The position numbers and the translations under genes were made by a program. A DNA stretch of 64,000 nt from Saprospiraceae bacterium (GTDB lineage: Bacteria; Bacteroidota; Bacteroidia; Chitinophagales; Saprospiraceae): NCBI GenBank assembly GCA_016714085.1, contig JADJNW010000004.1, positions 1-64,000 on the forward strand. The letters are read 5' to 3'. Under the pieces are notes generated by a model. That model saw nothing but the letters and a program-made list of their open reading frames with translations. It was not told the DNA's origin and did no database searches. Below are positions 37,844-48,403 of the stretch, in pieces (position 1 is the first letter of the stretch; every line of letters starts with the position of its first letter).

Positions 37844-38686
37844 TTATCTCTGAATACTAACTTTTTGTGTAAACACTTCGCCTTCGCTGCGAAGGGTCAG
37901 GAAATACATACCACTGGCAAAGCCAGAAGTATTGATCTCCATTAAATTGATTGCCTGACCGTAGCGCTGACGTAGCAATTCTTGCCCGTGTACATTGTAC
38001 ATACTTAGCATTAACGAGCCTTTTGGTGCTTTGTTTAGGCGAACATTCAACAGGTCGCTGGCAGGATTCGGGAACAACAATACATTACTTTCATTCAGAA
38101 TTTCATTCGTACCAACGGTCGCATTTTCGTCAATCTTTATATTGGCGCGTTGCGTAGCCAAAAAGCCGCCAGTGCCATCTTGCACTACAAAAGCAAAGCC
38201 ATCGTTGATGCTATCATCGCCATTATGGGTATATTTCAAGCGTAAGTTGTTGACATCCAATTGTGTAAAAGTATTTCCAACTTGTAAGTTTACATTGTTC
38301 AATTTTAATATACCGTGCTGCGGCAAGGTGACTAAAGTATAAATGAGTTCAGCAGGCGCATTATCACTATCTTGTATCTCTAATTCGTTGATTGTAAAAG
38401 TATTAGTCAGGGCTGGAGGCACGAATAAGGTGTCATTTTTCACGATAAAAGGATTATTCGGAGCAAAAGTGCTGCAAAACTCTACCCCCCAACCTTCGAG
38501 CGCGCCGCCACCACCAAAGCCCCCTGTTACTACTTTCACGCGCAGCGTCCAGGTGCCGGCAGTATTTTCGCCATTAAACGCTGAAAGCGCCTGCAAGCCG
38601 CACCACCATTTTATCATCGGGCGGACAAATAATGGCGGTAGGTGAATCGTCATCGAAACCAGTTTCAAGCTTAATCGTGTTTCCAC
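37844..38686 (-). CDS. Reprolysin-like secreted protease, C-terminal part (P-domain end, cadherin-like, T9SS tail)
   Basis: Continuation of the 38574-41522 gene after a shift near 38590. It begins with the end of a proprotein-convertase P-domain (LSAFNGENTAGTWTLRVKV), followed by a cadherin/CSPG-like segment (LPQHGILKLNNVNLQVGN, LRLKYTHNGDDSINDGF). The type IX sorting domain runs from VLLFPNPASDLLNVRLN to SGMYFLTLRSEGEVFTQKV. Export is therefore through the outer-membrane T9SS with cleavage of the tail. Confidence 0.8.
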   Translation of the reverse strand: METRLSLKLVSMTIHLPPLFVRPMIKWWCGLQALSAFNGENTAGTWTLRVKVVTGGFGGGGALEGWGVEFCSTFAPNNPFIVKNDTLFVPPALTNTFTINELEIQDSDNAPAELIYTLVTLPQHGILKLNNVNLQVGNTFTQLDVNNLRLKYTHNGDDSINDGFAFVVQDGTGGFLATQRANIKIDENATVGTNEILNESNVLLFPNPASDLLNVRLNKAPKGSLMLSMYNVHGQELLRQRYGQAINLMEINTSGFASGMYFLTLRSEGEVFTQKVSIQR

Positions 38687-41522
38687 AATTTTGGTCGAAT
38701 AAATTTACTTCCGTTCCGGCAGGGCTAATAAGACTGACGCGCAGGCTCTTTACAGGTTGATAATTCGCTTTGATCAAAGGAATATTGATGTCGCTGATAA
38801 TGCCTTGGGTCGTCACATTCAAGGTTGAATTGATCGTCGGCAAACCTGAGCCAGAAATGTTCACAGGCACGTTGGTGCTTTGTGTTTGTTGGCATTGCAC
38901 GGTGGCTGTGTGGAAAGCAAAAGGTTCTAAAAATTGCCCGGTATCATCGCAATCCTCATTATATGGACGGATGCGCCAGAAGTATAACTGATTTTCTTCA
39001 AAGAAAATGGTCGGGGTAAAAAAAGTATCCTGGATGCCAAATGCAGAAGTAATCACTGTCGCTCCAAATGCGGGGCTGGTCGCCAATTCAAAATCGTACC
39101 TGGCGGTTGCTGTCACTTTGTTCCAGCGGAAAGTCGTGGAAAGGACGATGCCGACCTGCCCATCGCTCGGCGTCAGCATTTTTGATGCCGAAAAATCATT
39201 AGAAATAGTCGAAAGGGAAACAGGAATGCTAATGCTTTGGCCGCCGCTGGTTGTGCCCTTCACTTGGATATTAAAAATACCTTCTATTTGTTTGGTGAAA
39301 TTGATTGTTAAAACCGCACCTTCTGATGGAAGAATGCTTGTTTTGGAAAGCGAAATTTCCACGTCATTTGGCAAAGTGTCAATAATTTCTAATGAAATCG
39401 GACTATTAAAACCAAGAAATGCCTGGCTGGAAATATTGAATTGAAGCGGCGCAGGTAAACAATGCTTTTGAACGGTACGCGGCGCTACATTCAAAGTATA
39501 AGCAGCTTGCGTTGCTGCCTGAATCTGGAAATTTTGATTGGAAATATCGAAGAAGATATTGTCTGCTGCTTCCACGCGGATGCGCGCGCTGACGCTCATC
39601 ACAGCAGGCACGGGCACCATCGCAGAACCATTATTTGGCGCAGCTTCTACCAGGGTAATCGGATAAGTCAGGCCGCCATCCAGGGATAATTTGATATTTA
39701 CACTTTGGCAATTGACCAGATTGTTATTGGTTTTGGCTACATCCCAACGCACTTGCGCGTAGCTGCCTGCTGTCCATTTTACGGTATCTTCATTTGGATG
39801 CAGCACTAAAAAAGGCCCTGCTGATGAGGTAGAACGGAATTTCGCTTGTTGCCAAACGGAAACACCTGATCCAGGATGATTGTCGCGCACCGTGCAACGG
39901 AAGGTCAGATTGCGATCATAGGTAGGTAGCACCTCTACATTCGTAGAAGTATTATTTATAATATTTTGAATCCTTGGGAAGACGCGCGTTGGCGAAGCTA
40001 TTGGTGCAAAACTACGGAAAGTAGGCGCATCGCCGTTGGGGCTTCCTATTGCGCTGAGCGGCCCAAGATCAAATTGTTCCCAGCAATAAGTCAGCATATC
40101 CTCATTTTCATCGGTAGCGGTAGCTGTTAACTCAAAAGGCGTACTAATCGGAATATAAAAATTAAAAGGATAATCCAACGTTACTTCCGGCTCATTATTA
40201 TCGGTTTGTAATTTCGTAGCGCAACCAGCGCCAGTGCCTGTTCGGCTATAAGAAATAATCTCTTCCAGGGATTTGGTATGAAAATAACTATCCGCATCAC
40301 CTTGGAAATTCTGGTCGCCACAGGCATTGCTATAAGACATAATCGTACTGCCCGCACCGGGTTCATACGCAGAGGCGCTTGCGAGTTGCCCTTCACTGCC
40401 AGGACAATTGCTCCAGGTATGCTGCGCCGAGAACTGATGCCCCATTTCGTGCGTAAAAACCTCGATAACAGAAGTACCTAAATTGAAAAAACAAGATGCG
40501 CCAAAGCCTTTAAAGCTACCATTATTCGCATTGTTATTGCAAACACGCCCACCGCCAATGCCCACCACGCCTGCACCACAGCCAGCGATAAATCCATGTC
40601 CCACATCATAATTATCGATACCAATATTGGCATTGAGGATTGCCGGCACTTGCCCGTAACTATCAGAAATGCTGGAGCCATCTACGAAAGGATCTGTAGT
40701 TGTATTCAAATAAAAGACATTATCCGTATTATTTATTAGCATCAATCTAATTGCCACATCTTTTTCAAAAACTCCATTTGCAATATTCAGAATATTCACA
40801 ACTACATCCATCACTTGGGCCTTAGTGGTAGCGCCAAAACGCTGGGCGAATTCGCCAGACGTAGCCACCGCCAGCCGATACCTGTGCAATACAACTGGCA
40901 CACCGCTTCGAGGTTGCAAAAGTTGCTGATCTAATGTTATAGGCTCATTATCAGATTCTTGTGTTTGATTATGCGCGTCGGTTACGCCGCAGCTAAGTTG
41001 ATTTGCATCATCATCTTGAATAGCATCACGAGTATAATATGCTTGATAATACTGGGTTTGATTCTTAAAAAGCGGATCGATATAAATATTGCCTTGAGGC
41101 GACTGAATGGAAGCATGAAACCCGCGACCAGTAAGGCCAAAGCGCACGGTAGTCAAGCGATTGCTGACAGCTACACCTTTATAAGTTTTGATATGGGGAT
41201 AGCGTGCCGCCAATTCCGATTCCATAATCGGGGATTCCACGATCTCAAAGGTCTCCAATGTACCATCGGGCAAAGGGAGCGTCATTAAAAGCGGATTTTG
41301 TGCTGCCTGGCGTGTAAATTCCATCGGCGCCTGCCGCAAAATATTAGTAAATCCTTCCAAATCAAGCGCCAAAGCTCGATACTGCGTCGCTTTGATGTCT
41401 CTGCTGGCTTCTCTGGGGAGTACTCAATTACTTTCGTCAATATCTTGCCAGAAGTTTGTGTTGGTTTGTGCCAGCGCCAGGTTTACCAGTAGCGCCAGGC
41501 ATATTGTCATTCTTATTCTCAT
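38574..41522 (-). CDS. Reprolysin-like (M12B-type) secreted zinc metalloprotease, main part
   Basis: The best start is ATG 41522, giving a signal peptide MRIRMTICLALLVNLALAQ. An in-frame TGA at 41424-41426 separates this from the long frame starting at 41372 (MALDLEGFTNILRQAPMEFT, prodomain). The catalytic domain has VFTHEMGHQFSAQHTW (HExxHxxxxxH) and the Met-turn STIMSYSNACG. Fibronectin-like and beta domains follow, then the start of a P-domain (GLPTINSTLNVTTQGIISD). The TGA probably replaces a Trp or Leu codon by a read error or mutation. With the C-terminal part this is a cell-surface or secreted protease of about 1,220 residues. Confidence 0.82.
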
Positions 41523-41665
41523 AATCAGAAATTGGATTTTTTTAGAACAGTCAACAAAAATAGCTTTCTGCACGCACTTCTTGAAATGGACTCGAATAAA
41601 TTGTCGGATGATTGCGAAACCCTCGCTGGAAACTTTCACAATCGAATAGGCGTTATCGTTGCGAT

Positions 41666-42682
41666 ATGAAACGCGATTCTGTTTTTGTACAAATGAATAA
41701 GCTTGGTAAAAAAGGGCAACCTTTTTTATTTATTATTGATTTTGCTATGCAGCAGCCTGTGATGCTGCCCTTGTCAGAAGTTAATTCCGAAGACATTTTA
41801 TATAGTATAAATGGTTTTAGTAATGCCCCTCCAATCAAGCCTTTGCCCAAAGCGGTCTTTTTTGAAAAATACCCTTTGGCTTTCGCCGAATACACCCCAA
41901 AATTTAATTTTGTAAAACAGCAAATTCAAATAGGCAATAGCTTTCTGGTCAATTTGACTTGCCCAACGCCAATTGCGACCAATCTTAGCTTGAAAGAAAT
42001 TTTTTATCTTAGTCGGGCGCGTTATAAACTTTGGTATCAGGATCAATTTGTTGTCTTCTCGCCGGAGATTTTTGTGCAAATCCGCAATAACCAAATTGCT
42101 TCCTTTCCCATGAAAGGCACCATTGACGCGGCAATTCCGAATGCGGAAGCCATTATTCTAAATGACCTGAAAGAAACCGCTGAGCATCACACGATTGTGG
42201 ATTTGATTCGCAACGACTTGAGCATAGTGGCTCGCAATGTGCGCGTGGAACGCCTGCGCTACGTGGAGCAAGTGCACACCAATGGCAAAAATCTGCTGCA
42301 AGTAAGTTCTGAGATCAAAGGTGATCTGGAAAGCAATTGGCAGGAACAAGTCGGCGATATTTTACTCCGCTTATTGCCCGCAGGTTCGATCAGCGGTGCG
42401 CCCAAGCCCAAAACGATTGACATTATCCGCGAAGCCGAGCAATACGAACGAGGCTATTACACAGGCGTTTTCGGCATTTTTGATGGACAAGAATTGGATT
42501 GTGGCGTCATGATTCGTTTTATAGAAAAAACAGATCAAGGCTTACTATATAAAAGTGGCGGTGGCATCACCGGATTTAGTGAAGCACAAAATGAATATCA
42601 GGAATTAGTGGATAAAGTATATCTACCGATACAAAGTAAACAAGCATTTCGCAAGAGCGCAGCATCATCATTTAATTCCTAA
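41666..42682 (+). CDS. pabB: Aminodeoxychorismate synthase component I (PabB)
   Basis: 338 residues from ATG 41666; the upstream ATG 41612 lies in the divergent promoter region. Chorismate-binding motifs are FPMKGTIDA, TAEHHTIVDLIRNDLS, GKNLLQVSSEI, PAGSISGAPKPKTIDII and GYYTGVFGIFDG, with the final GGGITGFSEAQNEYQEL. The short form without an N-terminal regulatory domain fits Bacteroidota PabB. It aminates chorismate for folate synthesis, normally with a glutamine amidotransferase (PabA) that is not present here. Confidence 0.85.
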   Translation: MKRDSVFVQMNKLGKKGQPFLFIIDFAMQQPVMLPLSEVNSEDILYSINGFSNAPPIKPLPKAVFFEKYPLAFAEYTPKFNFVKQQIQIGNSFLVNLTCPTPIATNLSLKEIFYLSRARYKLWYQDQFVVFSPEIFVQIRNNQIASFPMKGTIDAAIPNAEAIILNDLKETAEHHTIVDLIRNDLSIVARNVRVERLRYVEQVHTNGKNLLQVSSEIKGDLESNWQEQVGDILLRLLPAGSISGAPKPKTIDIIREAEQYERGYYTGVFGIFDGQELDCGVMIRFIEKTDQGLLYKSGGGITGFSEAQNEYQELVDKVYLPIQSKQAFRKSAASSFNS

Positions 42683-42724
42683 GCTCCATATCTCCTCCGC
42701 GTCTCCGCGTCTCCAAGTCCCATT

Positions 42725-42916
42725 TCATCCTTTCCGATTCATATCTTTTGGAAAAAGACTCGATTTTCCCCTTTTGGTGGACAATTCCCCCTTGCGATTG
42801 GTCTGTGCTTTGGCACTATCGTAGGCTGGACAGCCCGATTTTCGACTACAGGATGTTAATGTAGTAGTAGAAGCAACGAATATTGATATAAACAGCAGAA
42901 ATACAAGCCTTTTCAT
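42725..42916 (-). CDS. Small lipoprotein
   Basis: 64 residues from ATG 42916 (the ATG two codons upstream is also possible). The signal MKRLVFLLFISIFVASTTTLTSC has the lipobox Cys, followed by SRKSGCPAYDSAKAQTNRKG. The mature part is short and basic (STKRGKSSLFPKDMNRKG). SGCPA-type tails are seen in small Bacteroidota lipoproteins of unknown role. Confidence 0.6.
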   Translation of the reverse strand: MKRLVFLLFISIFVASTTTLTSCSRKSGCPAYDSAKAQTNRKGELSTKRGKSSLFPKDMNRKG

Positions 42917-43034
42917 GTGCAATTTTTTTAGTTATTAAACGTATTGATGAGGTAATATTGTGCTATTTTCGACGAAAAATACTCAAAACGCCCGTAAACA
43001 TTGACATTTTTCTGCATTTTTGGTCGTAAAAAAA

Positions 43035-43064
43035 TTGCATTATTCAAACAAACCTTTAATTTTG
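43035..43064 (+). promoter_or_regulatory. Bacteroidota-type promoter of the HU gene
   Basis: A -33-like TTG (43035-43037) and an exact TAnnTTTG -7 element, TAATTTTG (43057-43064), are spaced as in Bacteroidota sigma-ABfr promoters. The HU start follows at 43101. Confidence 0.6.
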
Positions 43065-43100
43065 GGGCATGTTTCAATTTTTTCATCAAAAACCATTGAA

Positions 43101-43372
43101 ATGAATAAAGGAGATTTGATTAACAAAATTGCGGAAAGCGCAAAATTGACCAAAGCACAAGCGGGTGATGCACTCAATGCAGTATTGGACAGCATTGGCG
43201 GCGCACTGAAAAAAGATGACAAAGTAACGTTGATTGGCTTTGGCACTTTTTCTGTAGCCACTCGCGAAGCTCGCACCGGTCGTAACCCTCAAACAGGCGC
43301 TTCCATCAAAATCAAAGCGAAAAAGTAGTTAAGTTCAAGCCTGGCAAAGAATTGTCAGATTCTGTGAACTAA
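43101..43372 (+). CDS. hup: HU-family DNA-binding protein (C-terminus shifted by one base)
   Basis: ATG 43101 gives MNKGDLINKIAESAKLTKAQ, then the beta-arm region VTLIGFGTFSVATREARTGRNPQTG. As written, the frame stops at 43328 after KIKAKK (75 residues). Adding one A to the run at 43320-43324 continues it as VVKFKPGKELSDSVN with stop TAA 43370-43372: exactly the 90-residue HU length and its invariant C-terminus. HU bends DNA and is practically essential, so this is the best internal evidence that the window contains homopolymer read errors. Confidence 0.9.
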
Positions 43373-43394
43373 AAAAAGGGCTTTAAAAAGAGAT

Positions 43395-43434
43395 AAAAAG
43401 GGCAATTTGGGGTCACTCGAATTGCCCTTTTTCA
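43395..43434 (+). terminator. Intrinsic terminator after HU
   Basis: Perfect 13-bp stem AAAAAGGGCAATT (43395-43407) / AATTGCCCTTTTT (43420-43432) with a 12-base loop; the T-run is part of the stem end. It can act in both directions. Confidence 0.85.
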
Positions 43435-43493
43435 TTAGTTTTGCGCTTTATTTCCAACACCTTGCTAACACTTTATACTCGACTAATTGCGCT

Positions 43494-44415
43494 ATGACGA
43501 AGGAGGATTTGCTGGTGCTCATCAGTACACCGATTTATATTATTATTATTGGATTGGAAATGATTTTGAGTGCATCCGAAGGGCGTCATTTTTATACGCT
43601 GAAAGACACGATCACCAATCTTTCTTTAATGGTGCTTAATTTGAGTCTGGAGACAGCTACGCGTTTTATCTCTTTTGCCGGCTTATTTTATTTTTTACAT
43701 CTGTATCGATTTGAAATTCAATTGCGTTGGCTGTATTGGGTCATATTAATAGTAGGCGTCGATTTTTGTTATTATTGGTTGCATCGCTTGAGCCATGAAG
43801 TCCGCTTGTTTTGGGCAGTGCATGTCACGCATCATTCGTCGGATCAATTCAATCTTACTGTCGGTTTTCGTTCGTCGGTGTTTGAATCATTATATCGGTT
43901 TATTTTTTATATTCCTTTAGCATTATTAGGATATAACCCTTTTGATATTTACTTTATTCACTCCTTATTACAAATTTATGGAATTTTAGTACATACGCAA
44001 TTCGTTGGCAAACTGGGCATTCTGGAATATATCTTAGTCACACCTTCGCATCATAGAGTACATCATGCGAGTAATATTCGATGTTTGGATAAAAAATATT
44101 GGGATGGCTTTTATATGGTGGGATAAATGGTTTGGTACTTTTGCAGCAGAAATGGCAGGGGAAGAATTGAAATATGGCTTAACCAAGCCTTTGCATAATC
44201 AAGGCCCTGTGAATATTGTTATGCACGAATGGAAATCGCTTTGGGCTGATGTGCGCAAAGCGCCGAGTTGGCGAGATAAATTAAAATATCTGTTCTATCC
44301 CCCAGGTTGGAGTCACGACGGCAGCACCTTGACTTCCAGAGAATTGCAAGCACAACTTCAATTGCAAAATACTGTGATTCAACAAGATGAGTCGAAAATT
44401 TCGCTTTCAATTTAA
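43494..44415 (+). CDS. Sterol desaturase / fatty acid hydroxylase superfamily protein (one frameshift)
   Basis: From ATG 43494 (MTKEDLLVLISTPIYIIII) an integral membrane di-iron protein with the His-box clusters WLHRLSHE, HVTHHSSDQFN and PSHHRVHHASN. An A6 run near 44090 (A5 expected) breaks the frame at SNIRCLDK; the continuation NIGMAFIWWDKWFGTFAAEM lies in the frame ending at 44415. Several membrane segments precede the first box. The family introduces hydroxyls or double bonds into lipids; the substrate is unknown. The cystathionine synthase gene begins 23 bases later. Confidence 0.8.
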
Positions 44416-44438
44416 AAATAAAACCAAAATTATAACAC

Positions 44439-45599
44439 ATGAGCACTGAAAATATGAAATTCGCTACCAAAGCCATCCACGCAGGCGTTGATCCTGACCC
44501 AACCAGCGGCGCAGTGATGACGCCTATTTACCAAACTTCTACGTATGCCCAGGAAGCGCCAGGCAAACACAAGGGCTACGAATATGCGCGCACCCAAAAT
44601 CCTACTCGTGATGCCTTGCAGAAAAACCTTTCAGCCTTGGAAAATGGCAAGTTTGGCATTTGCTTTAGCAGTGGCTTGGCGGCGATGGATGCGATCATGC
44701 GCCTCTTGAATCCTGGCGATGAAATTGTCAGTTGCAACGATCTTTACGGCGGCTCTTATCGTCAGATGGTGCGTGTGCACGAGCGCTACGGAATCAAGGC
44801 GCATTTTGTGGATATGACGGATTTGAAGAAAGTCGAAAAAGCGATTAATAAAAACACCAAGCTTGTCTGGATTGAAACGCCTACCAATCCGATGCTCAAT
44901 ATCATTGATATTCAGGCGGTTTGCGATATTGCGAAAGCGCATAAAGTGTTGACTTGCGTGGACAATACTTTTGCTTCACCTTATCTTCAGAATCCGCTCG
45001 ATCTCGGTGCAGATATTGTGACGCACTCAGCAACCAAATACTTGGGAGGGCACTCCGATGTGGTTCACGGTGCTATCATTTTGAATGACGAAGCAATTGC
45101 ACAACAGCTTTATTTTCTACAAAACGCCGTGGGCGCGGTGCCTGGCCCGCAAGATTGTTTTCTAGTGCTTCGAGGCGTCAAAACCTTGCATTTGCGGGTA
45201 GAGCGGGCTTGCAAAAACGCCAAGAAAATTGCCAAATATTTAGTGGGGCATCCCAAAGTGAAAAATGTCTATTATCCTGGTTTGAAAGACAATCCTTATT
45301 ACGAACTGGCGAAGCGACAGATGCGGCACTTCGGCGCGATGGTTTCGTTTGATTTGCATGAGGATTCATTGGAAGAAGCCAGCAAAGTATTAAGCAATAC
45401 CAAATTATTTTTATTGGCGGAATCGCTCGGCGGCGTTGAATCGCTCATAGGGCATCCGGCTACTATGACTCATGCCTCTATCCCACGTGAAGAGCGCTTA
45501 AAAGTAGGCTTGACCGACTCGCTCATTCGCTTGAGCGTAGGTATTGAAGATGTGGAGGATTTAATCGAGGATTTGGAGCAGGCATTTGTGCATTTGTGA
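44439..45599 (+). CDS. metB: Cystathionine gamma-synthase family PLP enzyme
   Basis: 386 residues of the Cys/Met-metabolism PLP-dependent family: TKAIHAGVDPDPTSGAVMTP, YEYARTQNPTRDALQ, CFSSGLAAMDA, LVWIETPTNP, CVDNTFASPYLQNPL, and the PLP-binding Lys near residue 200 in HSATKYLGGHSDVVHG. The C-terminal ESLGGVESLIGHPATMTHAS is standard. Gamma-synthase and gamma/beta-lyase are hard to separate by eye. The N-terminal GVDPDPTSGAVMTP and close resemblance to Bacteroidota MetB make synthase likely, in methionine synthesis or transsulfuration. Confidence 0.85.
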   Translation: MSTENMKFATKAIHAGVDPDPTSGAVMTPIYQTSTYAQEAPGKHKGYEYARTQNPTRDALQKNLSALENGKFGICFSSGLAAMDAIMRLLNPGDEIVSCNDLYGGSYRQMVRVHERYGIKAHFVDMTDLKKVEKAINKNTKLVWIETPTNPMLNIIDIQAVCDIAKAHKVLTCVDNTFASPYLQNPLDLGADIVTHSATKYLGGHSDVVHGAIILNDEAIAQQLYFLQNAVGAVPGPQDCFLVLRGVKTLHLRVERACKNAKKIAKYLVGHPKVKNVYYPGLKDNPYYELAKRQMRHFGAMVSFDLHEDSLEEASKVLSNTKLFLLAESLGGVESLIGHPATMTHASIPREERLKVGLTDSLIRLSVGIEDVEDLIEDLEQAFVHL

Positions 45600-45614
45600 G
45601 GAAAACCCAACTTT

Positions 45615-46595
45615 TTACACTATCCCCAAATGCAAAATCCGGCCGCCGGTTTGGTTGATCGGATTGACGCTTCTGCCAATGACGACGCCATCTTCCGGGG
45701 CGCAATATTCTTTTATTAAATCCCCAAAAATATTGCGTAGCGTGGCAATACGGTCGCCTTTTTTGACAAAATCGGTCACATTGGGTATTACACTCAATAC
45801 ACCACCATCGTCGGTATGCATCCAGTAAGATGTCTTGCAAAGTATGGGTTGATCGTTTATTTGCTCCATCCCATTTTTCACAATACCCAAGTAAGTCAGT
45901 AAGTTATGAATACCGCTTAATCCTGATCTGATGAGCCCTTTCTGAAAAGTATTCGGATTGCCAAGTTCCAGGGTTATAGCTTTGATGCCAAGCGCAGCAG
46001 CCGCACCGCGGAGTGTGCCATCAGAAGGTGGATTGTGAATAATAATTTGGGCGTTTTGGAGCATCGCCATTTCGCGTGTAATAGGATCGCCTAAATCGGT
46101 GCGGACATGATAAGAATTGACACGGCCGAAACTGGCGGTATGAATATCTACTAAATAATCAAAATGTTTTACAATTTGATTCATCAAGCGGTGCGCATAT
46201 ACCTCGCTTATATTGCCTTGAGCATTGCCCGGCATGATCAGATTGAGGTCGCAACCATCAATAAAGCCTCGCTGATTGCGCAGGAGCGCTGGAATATTCA
46301 TAACAGGCACCCCAACAATCATGCCTTGCAATTCATGCACATCAATTTCGCGGAAAAGCCGCTGGATAAGCGCGACACCATTTAATTCATTGCCATGTAT
46401 GGCAGCCGTTAGCCCAAGGATATTGCCATCTTCGTAGCCACGAGCTATGATTACCGGCACGCGAATAGGCATCCCTATGCCATTGGTTACGATGCTCAAC
46501 CAGTATCTTGTAATTTGCCCTTGAGGTACTTCGTTCAGGTTTAATTCGGTGATGACTTGTACGTCTTCCTTGAGCAGTAGTAGTGTTTCTTCCAT
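45615..46595 (-). CDS. Succinylglutamate desuccinylase/aspartoacylase-family metallopeptidase-like enzyme
   Basis: 326 residues with an M14-type zinc site: GLTAAIHGNELNG (H67, E70) and LVDIHTASFG (H152). The usual DLNRxFPG is DLNLIMPGN here, so the substrate-contacting Arg of aspartoacylases is replaced. A C-terminal beta-barrel (DDGGVLSVIPNVTDFVKKGD to GGRILHLGIV) is the lipoyl-like domain of this subfamily. It likely removes an acyl group from an N-acyl amino acid or amino-acid-modified product. Its upstream neighbour on the same strand is an ATP-grasp-like protein, a pairing that suggests a ligase/hydrolase couple. Confidence 0.82.
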   Translation of the reverse strand: MEETLLLLKEDVQVITELNLNEVPQGQITRYWLSIVTNGIGMPIRVPVIIARGYEDGNILGLTAAIHGNELNGVALIQRLFREIDVHELQGMIVGVPVMNIPALLRNQRGFIDGCDLNLIMPGNAQGNISEVYAHRLMNQIVKHFDYLVDIHTASFGRVNSYHVRTDLGDPITREMAMLQNAQIIIHNPPSDGTLRGAAAALGIKAITLELGNPNTFQKGLIRSGLSGIHNLLTYLGIVKNGMEQINDQPILCKTSYWMHTDDGGVLSVIPNVTDFVKKGDRIATLRNIFGDLIKEYCAPEDGVVIGRSVNPINQTGGRILHLGIV

Positions 46596-46943
46596 AAATC
46601 TCGTTTTTCACACAATACCAGCCAGTATCAATCGGTCGGTTCTGCGATTACAGATGTATCATTAAAATTTCTAATACAAATCGTATTGATCTTATTGCAA
46701 ATAAAATCATTGGCACAACAAAAACTTCAAAACAATGTCATGACGCCATTACAAAGCTATTTTGTCGAATTTTCAGGTTATTAGGTTTTATTCTTGGCTA
46801 AAGTTTGACCTCCCGGATTGGGAATAGGCGATTTGGAGAGGATTTGAGCAAATATAAAAAAAATGGCCCATAAATGTGTGTTTCCAACACATTATTTGCA
46901 ATTTTAACAATACCCAGCTTAATCAAACAACCAAAAATAAAGC
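46596..46943. other. Intergenic region between the aspartoacylase-like and ATP-grasp-like genes
   Basis: 348 bp, AT-rich and without coding signal. Near its right end is the terminator-like hairpin of the ATP-grasp-like gene; the rest probably holds the promoter of the 45615-46595 gene. The separation argues against a single operon. Confidence 0.55.
46855..46893 (-). terminator. Putative terminator after the ATP-grasp-like gene
   Basis: Stem AATGTGT/ACACATT (46873-46893). Read on the minus strand, it is followed after a short GC block by a run of eight T. Confidence 0.45.
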
Positions 46944-48403
46944 TTACAGTAGGATTTCTTGTATCAAGGATTGATCGTCATTCAAGGAACTGAAATGTCG
47001 CATCCTGAATTTACCTTGCGAATTGACTAATGTTTTCGCCATTTTATCAATGGCTACCATCGATAACACAGTCTGAATATAAGCTTCGATCAGGTCATCG
47101 ACGCCGATTCCAAGTTTATTAAAATCACGTCTATCCATTAAGATCAGGCGATTGGTGTCACTATCCCATCCGCCATCCTCGCGTTTGATAGATAAATTTG
47201 TACCGAGGATATCCCAGGATTCACAACTGCTTTCTAGTGTGTCTTCCAAGGGTTTGCGGGCTCGTCGCGCATAAACGCACAGCGGGCGAATACCTTGTTC
47301 CGTCCAACTTACCATCATGCGCAAATCGGCTACAAAAGTGAAGCCTTTATCGTTAGGGATTGTGCCTACATGATACAGTTTACCGGCAGGGCTCGTGGAA
47401 CTCCAATGATAATTACCTATCAGGCTTTGCACAATAAAGCGATCATAAGGAAAATCCTTTTGCATGAATTCGTTCAATTCTTTCTGGGTGACGATGGTAA
47501 ACACGCCCTGTCCTGCATTGCTGTAAGGGATTTTGACCACTGCTTGCCCCCCCATTTTCTCTACCCACTGCGGGATTTCATGTTTGCTTACATCCCAGAT
47601 TGTTTCAGGGGTATTGATCTTTAATCCATTTTCTTCTAATTCCTGATTGAAAACATCGTAGGCTTTGGCAGCAACCATTTTGTTGCGACCTCCTGATAGA
47701 CAAGCGATTATTGGATTTAAAATCTTGGTTTTGGTATGAAGCGGAATGCGATTCCAAGGGCGCTGCGTCACATAGCGGAAGGCGGCTCGTATCGGATGCC
47801 AGGCACCTGCCTCATCGCGCACTTCCATTACTCCATCGACAAAGCGAACAGAAGGATCAAGATCATATTGATAAAAAGAAGAATATAATACATCTTCATT
47901 AAAAACATCAGCTATAATAGCCGCATAACCAGAGGCTTCCATTGGATTTTTATCATAAATAACCGCCAGCTTTCCATGCACTGTACTTCGCTTGGCAATG
48001 AAAGGGGCAAAGGTTCGTTCGATCAGCGGACGATAACTGCCTTGTTCTTTGTGGTCATCCATCAAGGGCATCGACTTCTGTCCGGAAGGGCAGGAATTAT
48101 TTTCGATTACAACCATTTGTCGTTTACCTCCAGCGGATGTAACATTGATCAAATCAGCGCCTCCCCACATGAAGTATTTGCATTCGTAGTTGAGCAATTC
48201 GCGCAGCGCAGCAGCATTCACTTTTGGATGTAAATGGCAATATCGAGTGATAATACGTTCCTGTTCTAAATTCAGAAAAAATTGACCATTGGATGAATGG
48301 TGGCATTCAAGGCTTTTGGATACCAATGCTTGTGAGCCTCAAATTCTCCCGGTTTGATGATCGAGGCAGCATTTGGCTTCATTTTTACGATGGTGTCAGG
48401 CAT
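46944..48403 (-). CDS. ATP-grasp-like protein of unknown substrate (one frameshift near the start)
   Basis: The open part 46944-48326 is 460 residues. Upstream, ATG 48403 gives MPDTIVKMKPNAASIIKPGEF and joins the main frame if the T6 run near 48279 has seven T (NFFLNLEQERI), about 486 residues. The segments MGGQAVVKIPYSNAGQGVFTI and YDRFIVQSLIGNYHW, with a later LRMMVSWTEQGIRPLCVY, resemble the nucleotide-binding lysine and glycine loop and the acid-rich end of ATP-grasp ligases. No named family fits confidently. The neighbour hydrolase suggests a role in making or remodelling an amide-linked compound; that is inference. Confidence 0.6.

Noticed and set aside
41424..41426. Selenocysteine or recoding at the TGA in the protease
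   Set aside because: No catalytic role is expected just after a signal peptide, and no SECIS-like hairpin was seen.
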